Source: Desulforamulus aeronauticus DSM 10349 (GTDB lineage Bacteria > Bacillota > Desulfotomaculia > Desulfotomaculales > Desulfotomaculaceae). From it: a DNA stretch of 64,000 bases. Every line of letters begins with the position of its first letter. Position 1 is the stretch's first letter. Of this stretch, positions 35,100-44,325 are shown one piece after another. The position numbers and the translations under genes were made by a program. The notes under the pieces were generated by a model. The model did not search any database and was not told the DNA's origin. It saw only the letters and a list, made by a program, of their open reading frames with translations. The stretch covers positions 62,001 to 126,000 of the forward strand of contig NZ_FRAR01000008.1 of NCBI RefSeq assembly GCF_900142375.1, written 5' to 3'.

Positions 35100-37490
35100 T
35101 TAACGTCCAATAATGCGAGTAGGAGTGTACTTCAACGCCAGATCAGAACTTTGAAAAGACTGTCTAAGTATATTTGATACATCGGAATATACTGGCGCAA
35201 TTCCTTTAGGATCCCGGATTGTAACTATAACAACATATGGTAAAATTGTCCGTTCGGAAGTATCCCTCCAAATAGGAAATAATTCTAATATTACATTGCT
35301 ACTCCCCTTTGTCCCTCTAGGAGCTGCAAACTCTATTTGTTTTACGGGAGACCATTTAAGTTCTTTAGTCATTTGCATTTTCTCCCAACGCTCTTCTCCA
35401 CCTATTTCTCCTGCTGAACTCCCTTTAGTAATTGTTACTAGCTTATTTCCATCAGTTTCAGTTATAAGCCTTAAATCAATATTACTTCTACAATATTCAC
35501 TACCAAGTTTAGGGTTAAGATGAGGTTCGTATGCTAAAGTTATAAGAATTTCCCCACGCACTTTATCATTTTCAACTAACGAAGGAGGGAATGGAAACTC
35601 AGCAATTTGCACCCAATTCCTACCCAATTCATAATTGAGTTGATCTTCAAAAATCATCGTTATCTCATGTTCATTCCCATACAAAAACTCAGGCAAGCGT
35701 TTGGGGAGTCCAAAACCGAAATAATAATGATCTTTCGCAATGTTTACTCTTTTATTAGTAATTGGGTGTCTTGATCCATGAATTAATAATGCCTTTGATA
35801 ACGTTTTACTTAGATTTTGAGGATACAATTGGTAATATTCTGCCAATATAGCTGAGACTAGGGGTGTTGAATAGCTTGTCCCAAAATCGCCAATAACTTG
35901 TCCATTAGTATTAATTGAAAATATCGGGTGATTAATTGGATTCCCACTATAATGTACTACGTCTGGTTTAATTGAATATCCCACACCCGGTCCTCTACGG
36001 GAATATGGGACTATATCTTCTTCTTGAACTAAGGTTGTATCATCGCCATTTATTGCAATAGCACCAACGGTTATTCCTCGTATGGAATCTGCCGGTACAC
36101 TGATTCTGTCATTTTCATTCTCAAAGGGAGTATCTACTGGCCAAGAATCTCTCATATCAGAATAATTTCCCGCAGCAATTACAAAGTTTACATTATAAAT
36201 ATCTTGTAACTCATCAATAACTGCTGTAAAATCTGAAACCGCACCCGAACAAAGAGAAATACTCCCTAAAGATAAATTCCACACCTTATATTCATCGGAA
36301 TATAATTCAAGGGCATCACTAAGTGATTCTATTAGCTCATCTTCCCTAATTGTTCCCTTTTTTTCATCCGGCATAACAGTAACATCTAAGATATTTATAC
36401 CAGTATCTACAACGTTCTTTAAGTTAGGATTTACTATGTGTGGATAGATAAGTAGACCACCAATAAATTCACCGTGATAATTGTTCTGCCTATTTAATGG
36501 AACATATAACTCCTTATGATTAATCCATGGTGTTAAATATTTATTTTGTTCAGAAATCCCAGAATCAACCAAAGCTACTTTAGGATATGAAATCTCTTTA
36601 TTAGGAAGCAATCTTTCCATTGCTTGTCTGTTAATAAATTTTTCCTGATCATTCGATGTGAATCTTACAAGACTTGAAACAAATTCTACTCCCGGGAAAC
36701 TAGCCATAGCCTCAATAGTTTCAGGGTTAATGTACGGAACCAAATATGTTTTTAGTTTATTTGAAAAGTTTAGCAGCTTAACTTGACCTCTTCGTATACC
36801 TAATGGTCTAAATTGCTTTAAAAAACTTTCAAAAACTAAAACGTTTAAGTCCTGATTAAAATAATCAAAGAATCTTATTTTTATTTGTCCATCTTCTTTG
36901 GCATTTGAATATTCCTGAGCATTCATACATTGAAGCACATCATTTAGTTTGTATGGTAGAATATCTTCTATAGATGTTAACTCATGAATTAATTCGTATT
37001 CCCTTACAAATTGAGGGTGGACAATTTCTCTGTATTCCCCGTTTCTATCCTTCCTTGTTATTATCCACTCAGACCTTGACACAGGTATCGAATCACCAAT
37101 TTCATAAATTATCTCTTTTAGAGAATACAGAATATCCTCAGTTACAGGTATTATAAGTCTGCCAATTGAGTGAATTGCTACAATATCTGTTTCTATCTCC
37201 TGTAAAAGTAAATCTGGTCTATGAGATTTAGCAATTTTTCTATCTGACATTTTAAAAACAATTGGAATAGGTAGTCTATTACCATTTACATATAAATTCA
37301 CCTTTGGAGTAACATGATTTTGTAATAAATCATCAATTTGCTCTAACAATCTTTTAAGATGGCTGTTAATTTGTCTATTATTCTCATATAACCATTTGGA
37401 AGGGCTAGGCGGCGGGATCGGTACTTTTCCTCCTTGATAATCCCTAGATCTTAGAGATATATATTTTGCCGGAAAACCTTCATCTGCCAC
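35100..37490 (-). CDS. ietS: Subtilisin-like serine protease, IetS-type
   Basis: 796 residues, no signal peptide. The S8 triad is visible: Asp309 (PKVALVDSGIS), His339 (NYHGEFIGG) and Ser539 (GTSYSTPLVSA), with the oxyanion Asn442 in IAAGNYSDM. A ~300-residue N-terminal extension and a ~230-residue C-terminal beta-rich domain flank the catalytic core. It lies directly after an AAA ATPase gene (stop and start abut). That pair is the IetAS arrangement, first described as a plasmid-stabilising toxin-antitoxin pair and later as an anti-phage system. It would act in the cytoplasm, with the ATPase likely restraining or loading it. Confidence 0.8.
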   Translation of the reverse strand: MADEGFPAKYISLRSRDYQGGKVPIPPPSPSKWLYENNRQINSHLKRLLEQIDDLLQNHVTPKVNLYVNGNRLPIPIVFKMSDRKIAKSHRPDLLLQEIETDIVAIHSIGRLIIPVTEDILYSLKEIIYEIGDSIPVSRSEWIITRKDRNGEYREIVHPQFVREYELIHELTSIEDILPYKLNDVLQCMNAQEYSNAKEDGQIKIRFFDYFNQDLNVLVFESFLKQFRPLGIRRGQVKLLNFSNKLKTYLVPYINPETIEAMASFPGVEFVSSLVRFTSNDQEKFINRQAMERLLPNKEISYPKVALVDSGISEQNKYLTPWINHKELYVPLNRQNNYHGEFIGGLLIYPHIVNPNLKNVVDTGINILDVTVMPDEKKGTIREDELIESLSDALELYSDEYKVWNLSLGSISLCSGAVSDFTAVIDELQDIYNVNFVIAAGNYSDMRDSWPVDTPFENENDRISVPADSIRGITVGAIAINGDDTTLVQEEDIVPYSRRGPGVGYSIKPDVVHYSGNPINHPIFSINTNGQVIGDFGTSYSTPLVSAILAEYYQLYPQNLSKTLSKALLIHGSRHPITNKRVNIAKDHYYFGFGLPKRLPEFLYGNEHEITMIFEDQLNYELGRNWVQIAEFPFPPSLVENDKVRGEILITLAYEPHLNPKLGSEYCRSNIDLRLITETDGNKLVTITKGSSAGEIGGEERWEKMQMTKELKWSPVKQIEFAAPRGTKGSSNVILELFPIWRDTSERTILPYVVIVTIRDPKGIAPVYSDVSNILRQSFQSSDLALKYTPTRIIGR

Positions 37491-38654
37491 TTATTTCACT
37501 CCTTTCACCTCATTAATTTTATCTGCAAGTTTTTTTGCGGTTTTGTGATGTAACCTTAAAATTTCCCCTAACAGCCTATAGCTAAGGTCACTTTTTACAT
37601 TGAATAAATATTCTAATTTTGAATTTCTAATTGATTCCGGCTCAGTTTCTATAATAATTTGAGTATAATCAAAATAACTTTCAACAACGTCAGGTAATTC
37701 TAACTTTCGCTTGTCTAATATTGTTTTTCTAATTGCTCTTTTGATAATTTGTTGAATATCTGCAATAGCTTGTCCTTTAAATAATAAAATTAAAAATTCT
37801 ACTGACTTATTGTCCAAAGCAGAATCAGTCTCTAATAATAATTCGTTAATGACTTCTAAAATCAATTGTGAATTTGGTAAGGAAATATTTATTCTTGTAC
37901 TAAACCTTCTCCAAATAGCCGGATCCAACAATTTTTCATGATTAGTAGCAGCAATCAAAACACTTCTGTTATCTAATGTGTCAATATTTTGAAGCAAGGA
38001 ATTTACTACTCTCTTAAGTTCACCCATTTCGTGAATATCATCTCTTAACTTTGCAACAGCATCAAATTCATCTAAGAAGAGAACACATTGATTTTTCTTC
38101 GCATAATCAAACAAAAATCTAATATTTTTAGCGGTACTACCTAAATACGAAGATATCATTGTATCAAGCCTTGCCACAACTATAGGCAAATCTAACCTTC
38201 TAGCAATACTAAATGCGGTTTCCGTTTTTCCGCATCCAGGAGGGCCAAATAATAACATAGTTGTTGGTATCTCAAGGTTATGTGCTACAAGATCATCATA
38301 ATTTTGATATGCCTTTATAAATTCTTCTATTTGTGCCAGGGTTTCATAACTTAGTATTAGTTTCTTATTTCTTAGTTGATTTGGCAAAAAAATATTGGCA
38401 AGTTCTAACTTGGATTCTTGATCAAATGGGATTTGCCTGGGATAATTAACCGATTTGTTTTGGGCTAGACTTAAAATATCCTTATCTGTTATGTAACCTT
38501 GTTTTTCTACAGTACTTCTTATTCTTTGTGCTTTTCTGTCGTCACCAGACTTATTTAACTTATCCGCCAATAACAATGAATAGTCAACGACTTTTTGAAC
38601 ATCTCCACGTATGCCACCATCAATTATCTTAAGAATTTCGGAGTAATAGTTCAT
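37491..38654 (-). CDS. ietA: AAA+ ATPase, IetA-type
   Basis: 387 residues. A helical N-terminal region (~1-100) precedes a classic AAA+ module: Walker A GPPGCGKT (137-144), Walker B VLFLDEFDA (191-199), sensor-1 LIAATNH, and arginine residues in IWRRFSTRINI. The module resembles FtsH/spastin-type AAA proteins but lacks a protease domain. ATG 38654 has an AAGGAAGGGG site. It heads the two-gene ietAS operon; a palindrome lies 19 nt upstream of its start. A role as partner or antidote of the subtilase follows the published IetAS pairs. Confidence 0.8.
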   Translation of the reverse strand: MNYYSEILKIIDGGIRGDVQKVVDYSLLLADKLNKSGDDRKAQRIRSTVEKQGYITDKDILSLAQNKSVNYPRQIPFDQESKLELANIFLPNQLRNKKLILSYETLAQIEEFIKAYQNYDDLVAHNLEIPTTMLLFGPPGCGKTETAFSIARRLDLPIVVARLDTMISSYLGSTAKNIRFLFDYAKKNQCVLFLDEFDAVAKLRDDIHEMGELKRVVNSLLQNIDTLDNRSVLIAATNHEKLLDPAIWRRFSTRINISLPNSQLILEVINELLLETDSALDNKSVEFLILLFKGQAIADIQQIIKRAIRKTILDKRKLELPDVVESYFDYTQIIIETEPESIRNSKLEYLFNVKSDLSYRLLGEILRLHHKTAKKLADKINEVKGVK

Positions 38655-38672
38655 ATCTGACCCCTTCCTTGT

Positions 38673-38685
38673 AACGATTATCGTT
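38673..38685. promoter_or_regulatory. Palindrome in the ietA leader
   Basis: AACGATTATCGTT is a perfect palindrome (6-bp arms, 1-nt centre) between the ietA start and its upstream region, a plausible operator. Confidence 0.4.
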
Positions 38686-38864
38686 TAAGATTTTCCATAT
38701 GTCAATATGTATATGCACAATATTCCATTTTTATATCCAATTTTTAATTATAAAGCTCCCTTTTTGCGCATTTAGTATCCACTAGCACTTAAAAAAGGAC
38801 TTGTTTGCAAAATATTCAAGATTCTAAGGATATCCCGATAGCCCGGAAGTCATCTTACCTAATT

Positions 38865-38887
38865 CCACAAATGTGCAACATTTGTGG
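38865..38887. repeat. 10-bp inverted repeat between tnsE and ietA
   Basis: CCACAAATGT and ACATTTGTGG flank GCA. No T run follows, so it is more likely a protein-binding site than a terminator. The rest of 38686-38960 shows nothing I can name. Confidence 0.35.
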
Positions 38888-38962
38888 AGTCGATTGTTAC
38901 GTTAGTCCCTGCTTGTTTGTGGTTTTTATTTGAAGACTCTTGTAAAGATATAAATTATAAAA

Positions 38963-38990
38963 GCCGATTTTCCTACAACGGAAAATCGGC
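38963..38990 (-). terminator. Terminator of the tns operon
   Basis: GCCGATTTTCC and GGAAAATCGGC form a perfect 11-bp stem with a 6-nt loop; TTTTATAATTT follows on the minus strand. It lies about 105 nt past the tnsE stop. Confidence 0.85.
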
Positions 38991-39094
38991 AATAATTTTA
39001 AGTGTTATGTAACAATTATTATATCATATACCCCTTGACTAAGTATTTTATATCCCAATTTGCTCAAAAATTCACATTTCAATAACCCGGGATT

Positions 39095-40683
39095 CTAACA
39101 TAATATTTTACTCATTATTATTTCTGCCCAATCTATTGGTTCCCAATCGTCTATATGCTTAACAGTAACAATTTTAACTATTGGGTTTTTTGTTATGTCT
39201 GACTTCTGCCAATGTCCATTGTTCTTTATCAATTTTCGTAGTAAGTTCTCAATTAGTATGTTTAAGGTGTCTTTATTAAAAAGTTCTTGCTCCCGTGGCC
39301 ATATTAATAATGTGGATAAACTAGTCTTAGGAGAACGTTCAACTTCCAATATATATAATCGGTTAAACTCTACCAATGTAAAATTCAATGGTACCAATAT
39401 ACATTGGCGAGGTGTACCATCCTCTTTCTTTTTAGCAATACCCCTTAAACCTGGGAGTTGCATTATTTTTGGCTCTCCCACTATTAAACGGTTCTCTATT
39501 CTTTCTAATGCATTAAGCATGTTAAAAAAATCTTTGAAACTATCACTAAAAACTCCATGAACAGCTCTTACTCCTTGAACTTCTACGGGAACAACCTTTG
39601 AATCTCCGTCAAAAAAAATTTCACCAGTAGAGAAGATATTTTGAGTTTTATTTCCATACACAGATGCTCTATCAACTTTTCTTTCTTTATCATTTATTGG
39701 TCTGTATTCATACGGCAGTTTTCTACGTACCTAGGCACATAATCTGAGGTTGTACTTATCGTTAGTTCCCCACTAAAAACAAAAACCGTGGGAGTAGAAT
39801 CCAAAATCACTGTTTTAGATAGTGAAGTTGGGCTTATATTAATTAGATCTTTTTTATCTCTGATCCTTTTTCGTCTTTTTACGTTTCTCTTTATTTGATT
39901 TTTAGAATCGCCCGTTGTATTTTTCTTCGCCTTAAATGAACTATGATTAAAAATTACTTTATTAAATGGTAAGCTCAAATCACCCACACGCAGAATCTCT
40001 AGAACAAAAATTCTATCTTCATTTACAATAGCACGCACTTGTAATTTAGATGGTCCAGATACAGGAAATCCGGCTTTCACCCTATTATCTTTATTTAATG
40101 GTTCGCCTGAATCATCAAATAAAGGCGTTATCATCATTTCATTTATAGCTCCTTTTGGAAGGAGCTCTCTAAAAACACTATTCCACTCTTCAAAGGCTAA
40201 CTGATTAATCTTTAGCCATGCAAGATACTTTGCAAATGACGAATCAACAACCTGCTTTGGAACTGTACTTTTTATATCAATAGATATCTGTTCAGTATAA
40301 ATCCTGAAACTTGCTATATCATCCAAGCCGTATGGGGTAAGTAAAGCATTAGCCATAGTTTTATTTGGCGTAAAAAAGGATCTAACTATCTCAATACAAG
40401 GAATAAATACCTTGAATCCTCTGCTTTCAAACGTCCAACAGTGTTCACTTTCTATATTAAGGATACCTCCTGGCAAAAAGCTACTTAGCTCGGAGGCCTT
40501 ACATAAGCATCCTATTGAAGCATCTTCTATATCAAGAATTAGTACTGACCCATCTTTTGATACTTCAAATGGCTTCCCATCCTGGTATATCTGTCCATTT
40601 CGCAAGAGAAGAATTGACCCCCATTGAGTATCAACCTGGGCTATATTGTTTTTTCTCCTTGAAAAACTACTGGTAAAATCCAT
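39095..40683 (-). CDS. tnsE: TnsE-like target selector, frameshifted
   Basis: Two frames join near 39,720: the first (from 40683) reads to VPRY, and the second continues RKLPYEYRPINDKERKVDRAS. The merged product of about 530 residues matches the size of Tn7 TnsE (538). The C-terminal part (VEVQGVRAVHGVFSDSF, RGIAKKKEDG, YILEVERSP) looks like a conserved globular domain. Position after tnsD at the end of the tns operon also fits. TnsE directs Tn7 into replicating conjugal plasmids through the sliding clamp. The call is by position, length and general resemblance; the single-base indel would inactivate it. Confidence 0.6.
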
Positions 40684-40720
40684 TCATTTTTTTCGTTACT
40701 ATATGGCGACTTTATCCACC

Positions 40721-42715
40721 TTACTGTTGATAGCTCTCCAGGCCCAAAGGGCCAATCTCTAAGTTTAAACACCCATATTCCACCCAATCCCGTTTAATAC
40801 AAACATCTATACTTTGTTCAATATCCGAACGTAACTTATGCGAAAATTCCGGCCTTAGTCCAGACATTCTCGATACTTTCCATGCTTTGGGTTGTTCTCC
40901 TGCCAAGTTGATTTTCCGAACGGCCCATTTAATCCTACGAATCTGATATTCTTCAGTAGTATCGTAATTGTTCTTTAAGAACTCTTTTGTAAGTGGCATT
41001 TTATCAAGGTGTTTCTCTAACAAACTTAGTGTTCCACTCAATTTACCAATCCTGCTGATAGAAATTCTAACAGGCTTATCATCTAACACTTTAATCCTAC
41101 TTACTGCTTTTTTGACTTTTAACAGGACTTCTTTATCTCTCTCTAGCCAATTTACTCTCATGTTCTCCTGCTTATTAGCTCTAAAGTACGGCGAATTTTG
41201 ATTCAGCCATTCTTTATCGTGTCTGTATAGCCATATATAAGTACGGGGCGCCAATTTTCTTAATTCAGTCTTTGATGCTTGATTATGGTGCCGCCGCAAC
41301 TCATACCAATCTTTTCTATACTTGTCTCTTTTATCTTCTTGATCATTTTTTGTAATCCGAACAGGGTTTAGTGATTCCGTTGTTTTGGTCTTCCAATGGT
41401 AAGTTAACCCCAATATACCTGCATACTTCTTTACTGTCATTGGATCTACCTTTAGCCTACGGGCTACTTCTCGTAAACTGAGTTTCTCTTGCTCCACCAA
41501 CTCTTTTAAACGTTGTTCCCATACAATACCAAATGCTTTAATACGTCCAATCTTATGGCGATCTTCAGGCCTTTGGTCCGGTCCTCGACGTGAATATACA
41601 AAACCACAAGAGCAAGTAAACGTTCCTACGGGCCTCTTTGTATCAGCACAATGGCTTAAAGCTATTTCGCTTACCATAGGTTCTAAATAATGTCTAGCAG
41701 CAGCATTTAAACAAGGCCAAGGCCCCAGACCGAAGGGATTGAGCCTGAATTCAAAACCTTTTAACCATTTAATGGATCCGCCTAGAAATTTGATCATCAA
41801 TAGATGTCTTATAGGATGAAAAGATTTTCTATGCTTACGAACAATGGCAGCTAGCCAACAATTTGGGTCATGATATTTAACAGGTGAATATACAGTCCTT
41901 AAAAATTCTATCCCATAAAAAGAGACAAATTCTTTTGCTAAATCCTCCTGGTAGACTCTGCCGGTCGAAGTAGCCAAACCCCTGTCCTTTAATTTTGAGA
42001 GATAAAGTTCCTTAAGATTAGCTGTTTCTATATTTACGCCCTTCATATTTAACAGCTGCCGAATATCTAAAGCCAAATCAATAAATTTTGGGAACACATT
42101 TTTATCGAAACAGGTTCTTACATTGTAATTTTGACAGTTCTCTTTGCTAGAAGAAATAAATTCATGTTTGTTTTGCCCGTGAACCGAAACAGAACTATCT
42201 AATAAAAAATGGCCATGATGTGGACATACTATCACCCCTGGTACTTGGTGCAAGCGATGCCAATATAGTTCACCATAACTTGATTTATCTTCTGTCAAAC
42301 AACTAGGACAAAAGCGCAAATACCTTGGTGTAACAACCGTACTAGCTAAGATGCCAGTCATAGCATGGGCAGATCCACCATAGGAACCCATCATGAGCAA
42401 TAGTAAACGAGTAGCTCGTTCTTCTGGCAAGAATGGTGAGTAAAAGGGGTACAAGGAATGTTTGTAAATTAATTCATCGGCACCATAATTCCAACATGCT
42501 GGCATATTGCTAATAAGATTTTCTATATTGCAAGGCAAGTCAAGTATTGCAGTTGCATTTGTATTGCCAAAAAGATCTCGAAGAGTCGCCTTAGGACTTG
42601 TATTACCACTTCTGATGTGATAACGTGCAAAAACACTATATAATATTTCATCCGGATAAGGGGTAGGAAAAAAGCCTAGGCTACTTTTTAGATTGCTTCG
42701 ATAAATTCCCCTAAT
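40721..42715 (-). CDS. tnsD: TnsD/TniQ-family attTn7-targeting protein, no standard start codon
   Basis: The frame overlaps the end of tnsC and begins the conserved TniQ N terminus (LGFFPTPYPDEILYSVFARYHIRSGN). The zinc-binding core follows: FCPSCLTEDKSSYGELYWHRLHQ, then VCPHHGHFL, and later a Cys-rich FTCSCGFVYSRRG. Helix-turn-helix segments occur in the C-terminal half (EKLSLREVARRLKVDPMTVKKYAGIL). TnsD recognises the 3' end of glmS, and the element indeed sits at glmS. No ATG, GTG or TTG precedes the conserved region; ATT 42715 and ATC 42721 are candidates, probably coupled to tnsC, or an indel hides the start. The first TTG is 42538. Confidence 0.8.
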   Translation of the reverse strand: MRGIYRSNLKSSLGFFPTPYPDEILYSVFARYHIRSGNTSPKATLRDLFGNTNATAILDLPCNIENLISNMPACWNYGADELIYKHSLYPFYSPFLPEERATRLLLLMMGSYGGSAHAMTGILASTVVTPRYLRFCPSCLTEDKSSYGELYWHRLHQVPGVIVCPHHGHFLLDSSVSVHGQNKHEFISSSKENCQNYNVRTCFDKNVFPKFIDLALDIRQLLNMKGVNIETANLKELYLSKLKDRGLATSTGRVYQEDLAKEFVSFYGIEFLRTVYSPVKYHDPNCWLAAIVRKHRKSFHPIRHLLMIKFLGGSIKWLKGFEFRLNPFGLGPWPCLNAAARHYLEPMVSEIALSHCADTKRPVGTFTCSCGFVYSRRGPDQRPEDRHKIGRIKAFGIVWEQRLKELVEQEKLSLREVARRLKVDPMTVKKYAGILGLTYHWKTKTTESLNPVRITKNDQEDKRDKYRKDWYELRRHHNQASKTELRKLAPRTYIWLYRHDKEWLNQNSPYFRANKQENMRVNWLERDKEVLLKVKKAVSRIKVLDDKPVRISISRIGKLSGTLSLLEKHLDKMPLTKEFLKNNYDTTEEYQIRRIKWAVRKINLAGEQPKAWKVSRMSGLRPEFSHKLRSDIEQSIDVCIKRDWVEYGCLNLEIGPLGLESYQQ

Positions 42716-44325
42716 GGTGATTTTATATACCCCATCTCTCGCAAGGACTCATATGCGGATTTTTTTAGTTCCCTGCCATTTTTTACAATCAATCTGAGAT
42801 CTTCTAAGTCATTTGGTTCATTCTTCTTTCTATCTGGCTTAGATTTCACGGTTCCTGTTGGTAATGCCAAAGCAAGAGCTGCATTAGTGGCTAATATGAT
42901 GTCACCATCACATTCACCTCGTTCTACAACTTTACGTGCTGATTCCCTTGCCACTTGAGAACCAATTCCAACGCTAGTAAGCCTTAAGCTAATTTCCCTA
43001 ATAAACTGCTCCTTAGGATTGTTAGACCGGGTATGTTTTCTACTTTCAAGCTTTGTTGAATAGTCTTCATAGAAAGATTCCATATCTATTGGTCGAATGT
43101 CATCATATTTGGCAATCTTCTTAGGGTCGCCCGATTTTAAAGCATCTATCATGGGTTTAACAAGCTTTAAACTATCTTCAGCTACGGTTCGTATTGTCTC
43201 TGCTGTGATCACTTCTTCACCGTGGGTAATCGCTCTCCATTGGGATAAAATAAATAGTTTAATAGCAATATCAATAATACCCTGACTCTCGTAGTAAAAA
43301 ACCTCTATAATTTCATCTGTTAGAGGAGATATCTCTTTTGTCCATTGGTAGCCCCACATTCCCTCAACTAAAAGGTCCCATTCCCCATGCCTTTTAAATC
43401 TAGACCAATCATTATCCCCTTGACCACTGCCCCTCCTGGCCTGCCGGAACTCTCCTTGAACCACAGACAGTGCTTTAGTGGTTCCGATTAACACTACTGG
43501 GACACCGATTGTGTTTACCAATGTAACAAAGAAGTTAAGCATTTTATCAGAGCCACCACTCTTGGCTAGACTCAAGTGTTGAATTTCATCAATTATTAAC
43601 ATACCAAGACAGTGAGCACTTGCAATTTGGGCCATCCTAGATAATAAAAATTCAACAGAATTTCGGGGAGAGCCAAATTTTCTAAAGTAATTTGTTCCTA
43701 TAATCTTATCAATAGTCTCGAAAAAGTTAAAACATAGCCCTTTTAAAGATCCGTCAAATGGGCAGTCTAATTTTAACCATGTTAATTGATAGAGACTTAG
43801 GTTTATTCCCTTATAATTTGAATGAACAATAACCCGAGGATAAAGTTGTAACACCCTATTTACGGCAGTTGTTTTGCCCATACCGGAAATTCCAATGATT
43901 GTAAAACCTGAGGATGTAGTTCCCAGTCCAACGTCATCAAAAATATCATATCCGCCACTTTTAATTATTCGGTAACCATGCTGAAGTCGGGTAGCATATT
44001 GGGGATTCAAAGGATTTCGTCCTAAGTACCCCTGCCTTATTAATCTGGAAAATCTTTGTTCTAAATCTATATGACGTTCCAATGGTTCAAAATAGCTAAA
44101 CAGTCTATTAACGCAATGATACCGATAATGGGCATCCAGTTCCCGTTCTCCAGAATTATAACTTGGTAGGCGGGTTAGGCAATCAACAACTTGCTCCTCT
44201 GAAAATATAGGGGGTAGAGCCTCAATTAAAGGATTGCCTTTGTAATCATCCAGAATTTGTTCACTATATATCGCTTTTCTAATATTTCCATCTTCAATCT
44301 GTTGTTGTTTGCTCTCCTTTTCCAT
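42688..44325 (-). CDS. tnsC: TnsC AAA+ transposition regulator
   Basis: 545 residues. Walker A GISGMGKT lies at 145-152, Walker B LGMLIIDEIQHL near 255, and a sensor motif in VVLIGTTKA. The N-terminal ~140 residues include YLGRNPLNP and an H/Y-rich region seen in TnsC proteins. In Tn7, TnsC links target selectors TnsD or TnsE to the TnsAB transposase and polymerises on DNA. The start overlaps the tnsB end by about 30 nt, and the end overlaps tnsD. It appears intact. Confidence 0.9.
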   Translation of the reverse strand: MEKESKQQQIEDGNIRKAIYSEQILDDYKGNPLIEALPPIFSEEQVVDCLTRLPSYNSGERELDAHYRYHCVNRLFSYFEPLERHIDLEQRFSRLIRQGYLGRNPLNPQYATRLQHGYRIIKSGGYDIFDDVGLGTTSSGFTIIGISGMGKTTAVNRVLQLYPRVIVHSNYKGINLSLYQLTWLKLDCPFDGSLKGLCFNFFETIDKIIGTNYFRKFGSPRNSVEFLLSRMAQIASAHCLGMLIIDEIQHLSLAKSGGSDKMLNFFVTLVNTIGVPVVLIGTTKALSVVQGEFRQARRGSGQGDNDWSRFKRHGEWDLLVEGMWGYQWTKEISPLTDEIIEVFYYESQGIIDIAIKLFILSQWRAITHGEEVITAETIRTVAEDSLKLVKPMIDALKSGDPKKIAKYDDIRPIDMESFYEDYSTKLESRKHTRSNNPKEQFIREISLRLTSVGIGSQVARESARKVVERGECDGDIILATNAALALALPTGTVKSKPDRKKNEPNDLEDLRLIVKNGRELKKSAYESLREMGYIKSPLGEFIEAI

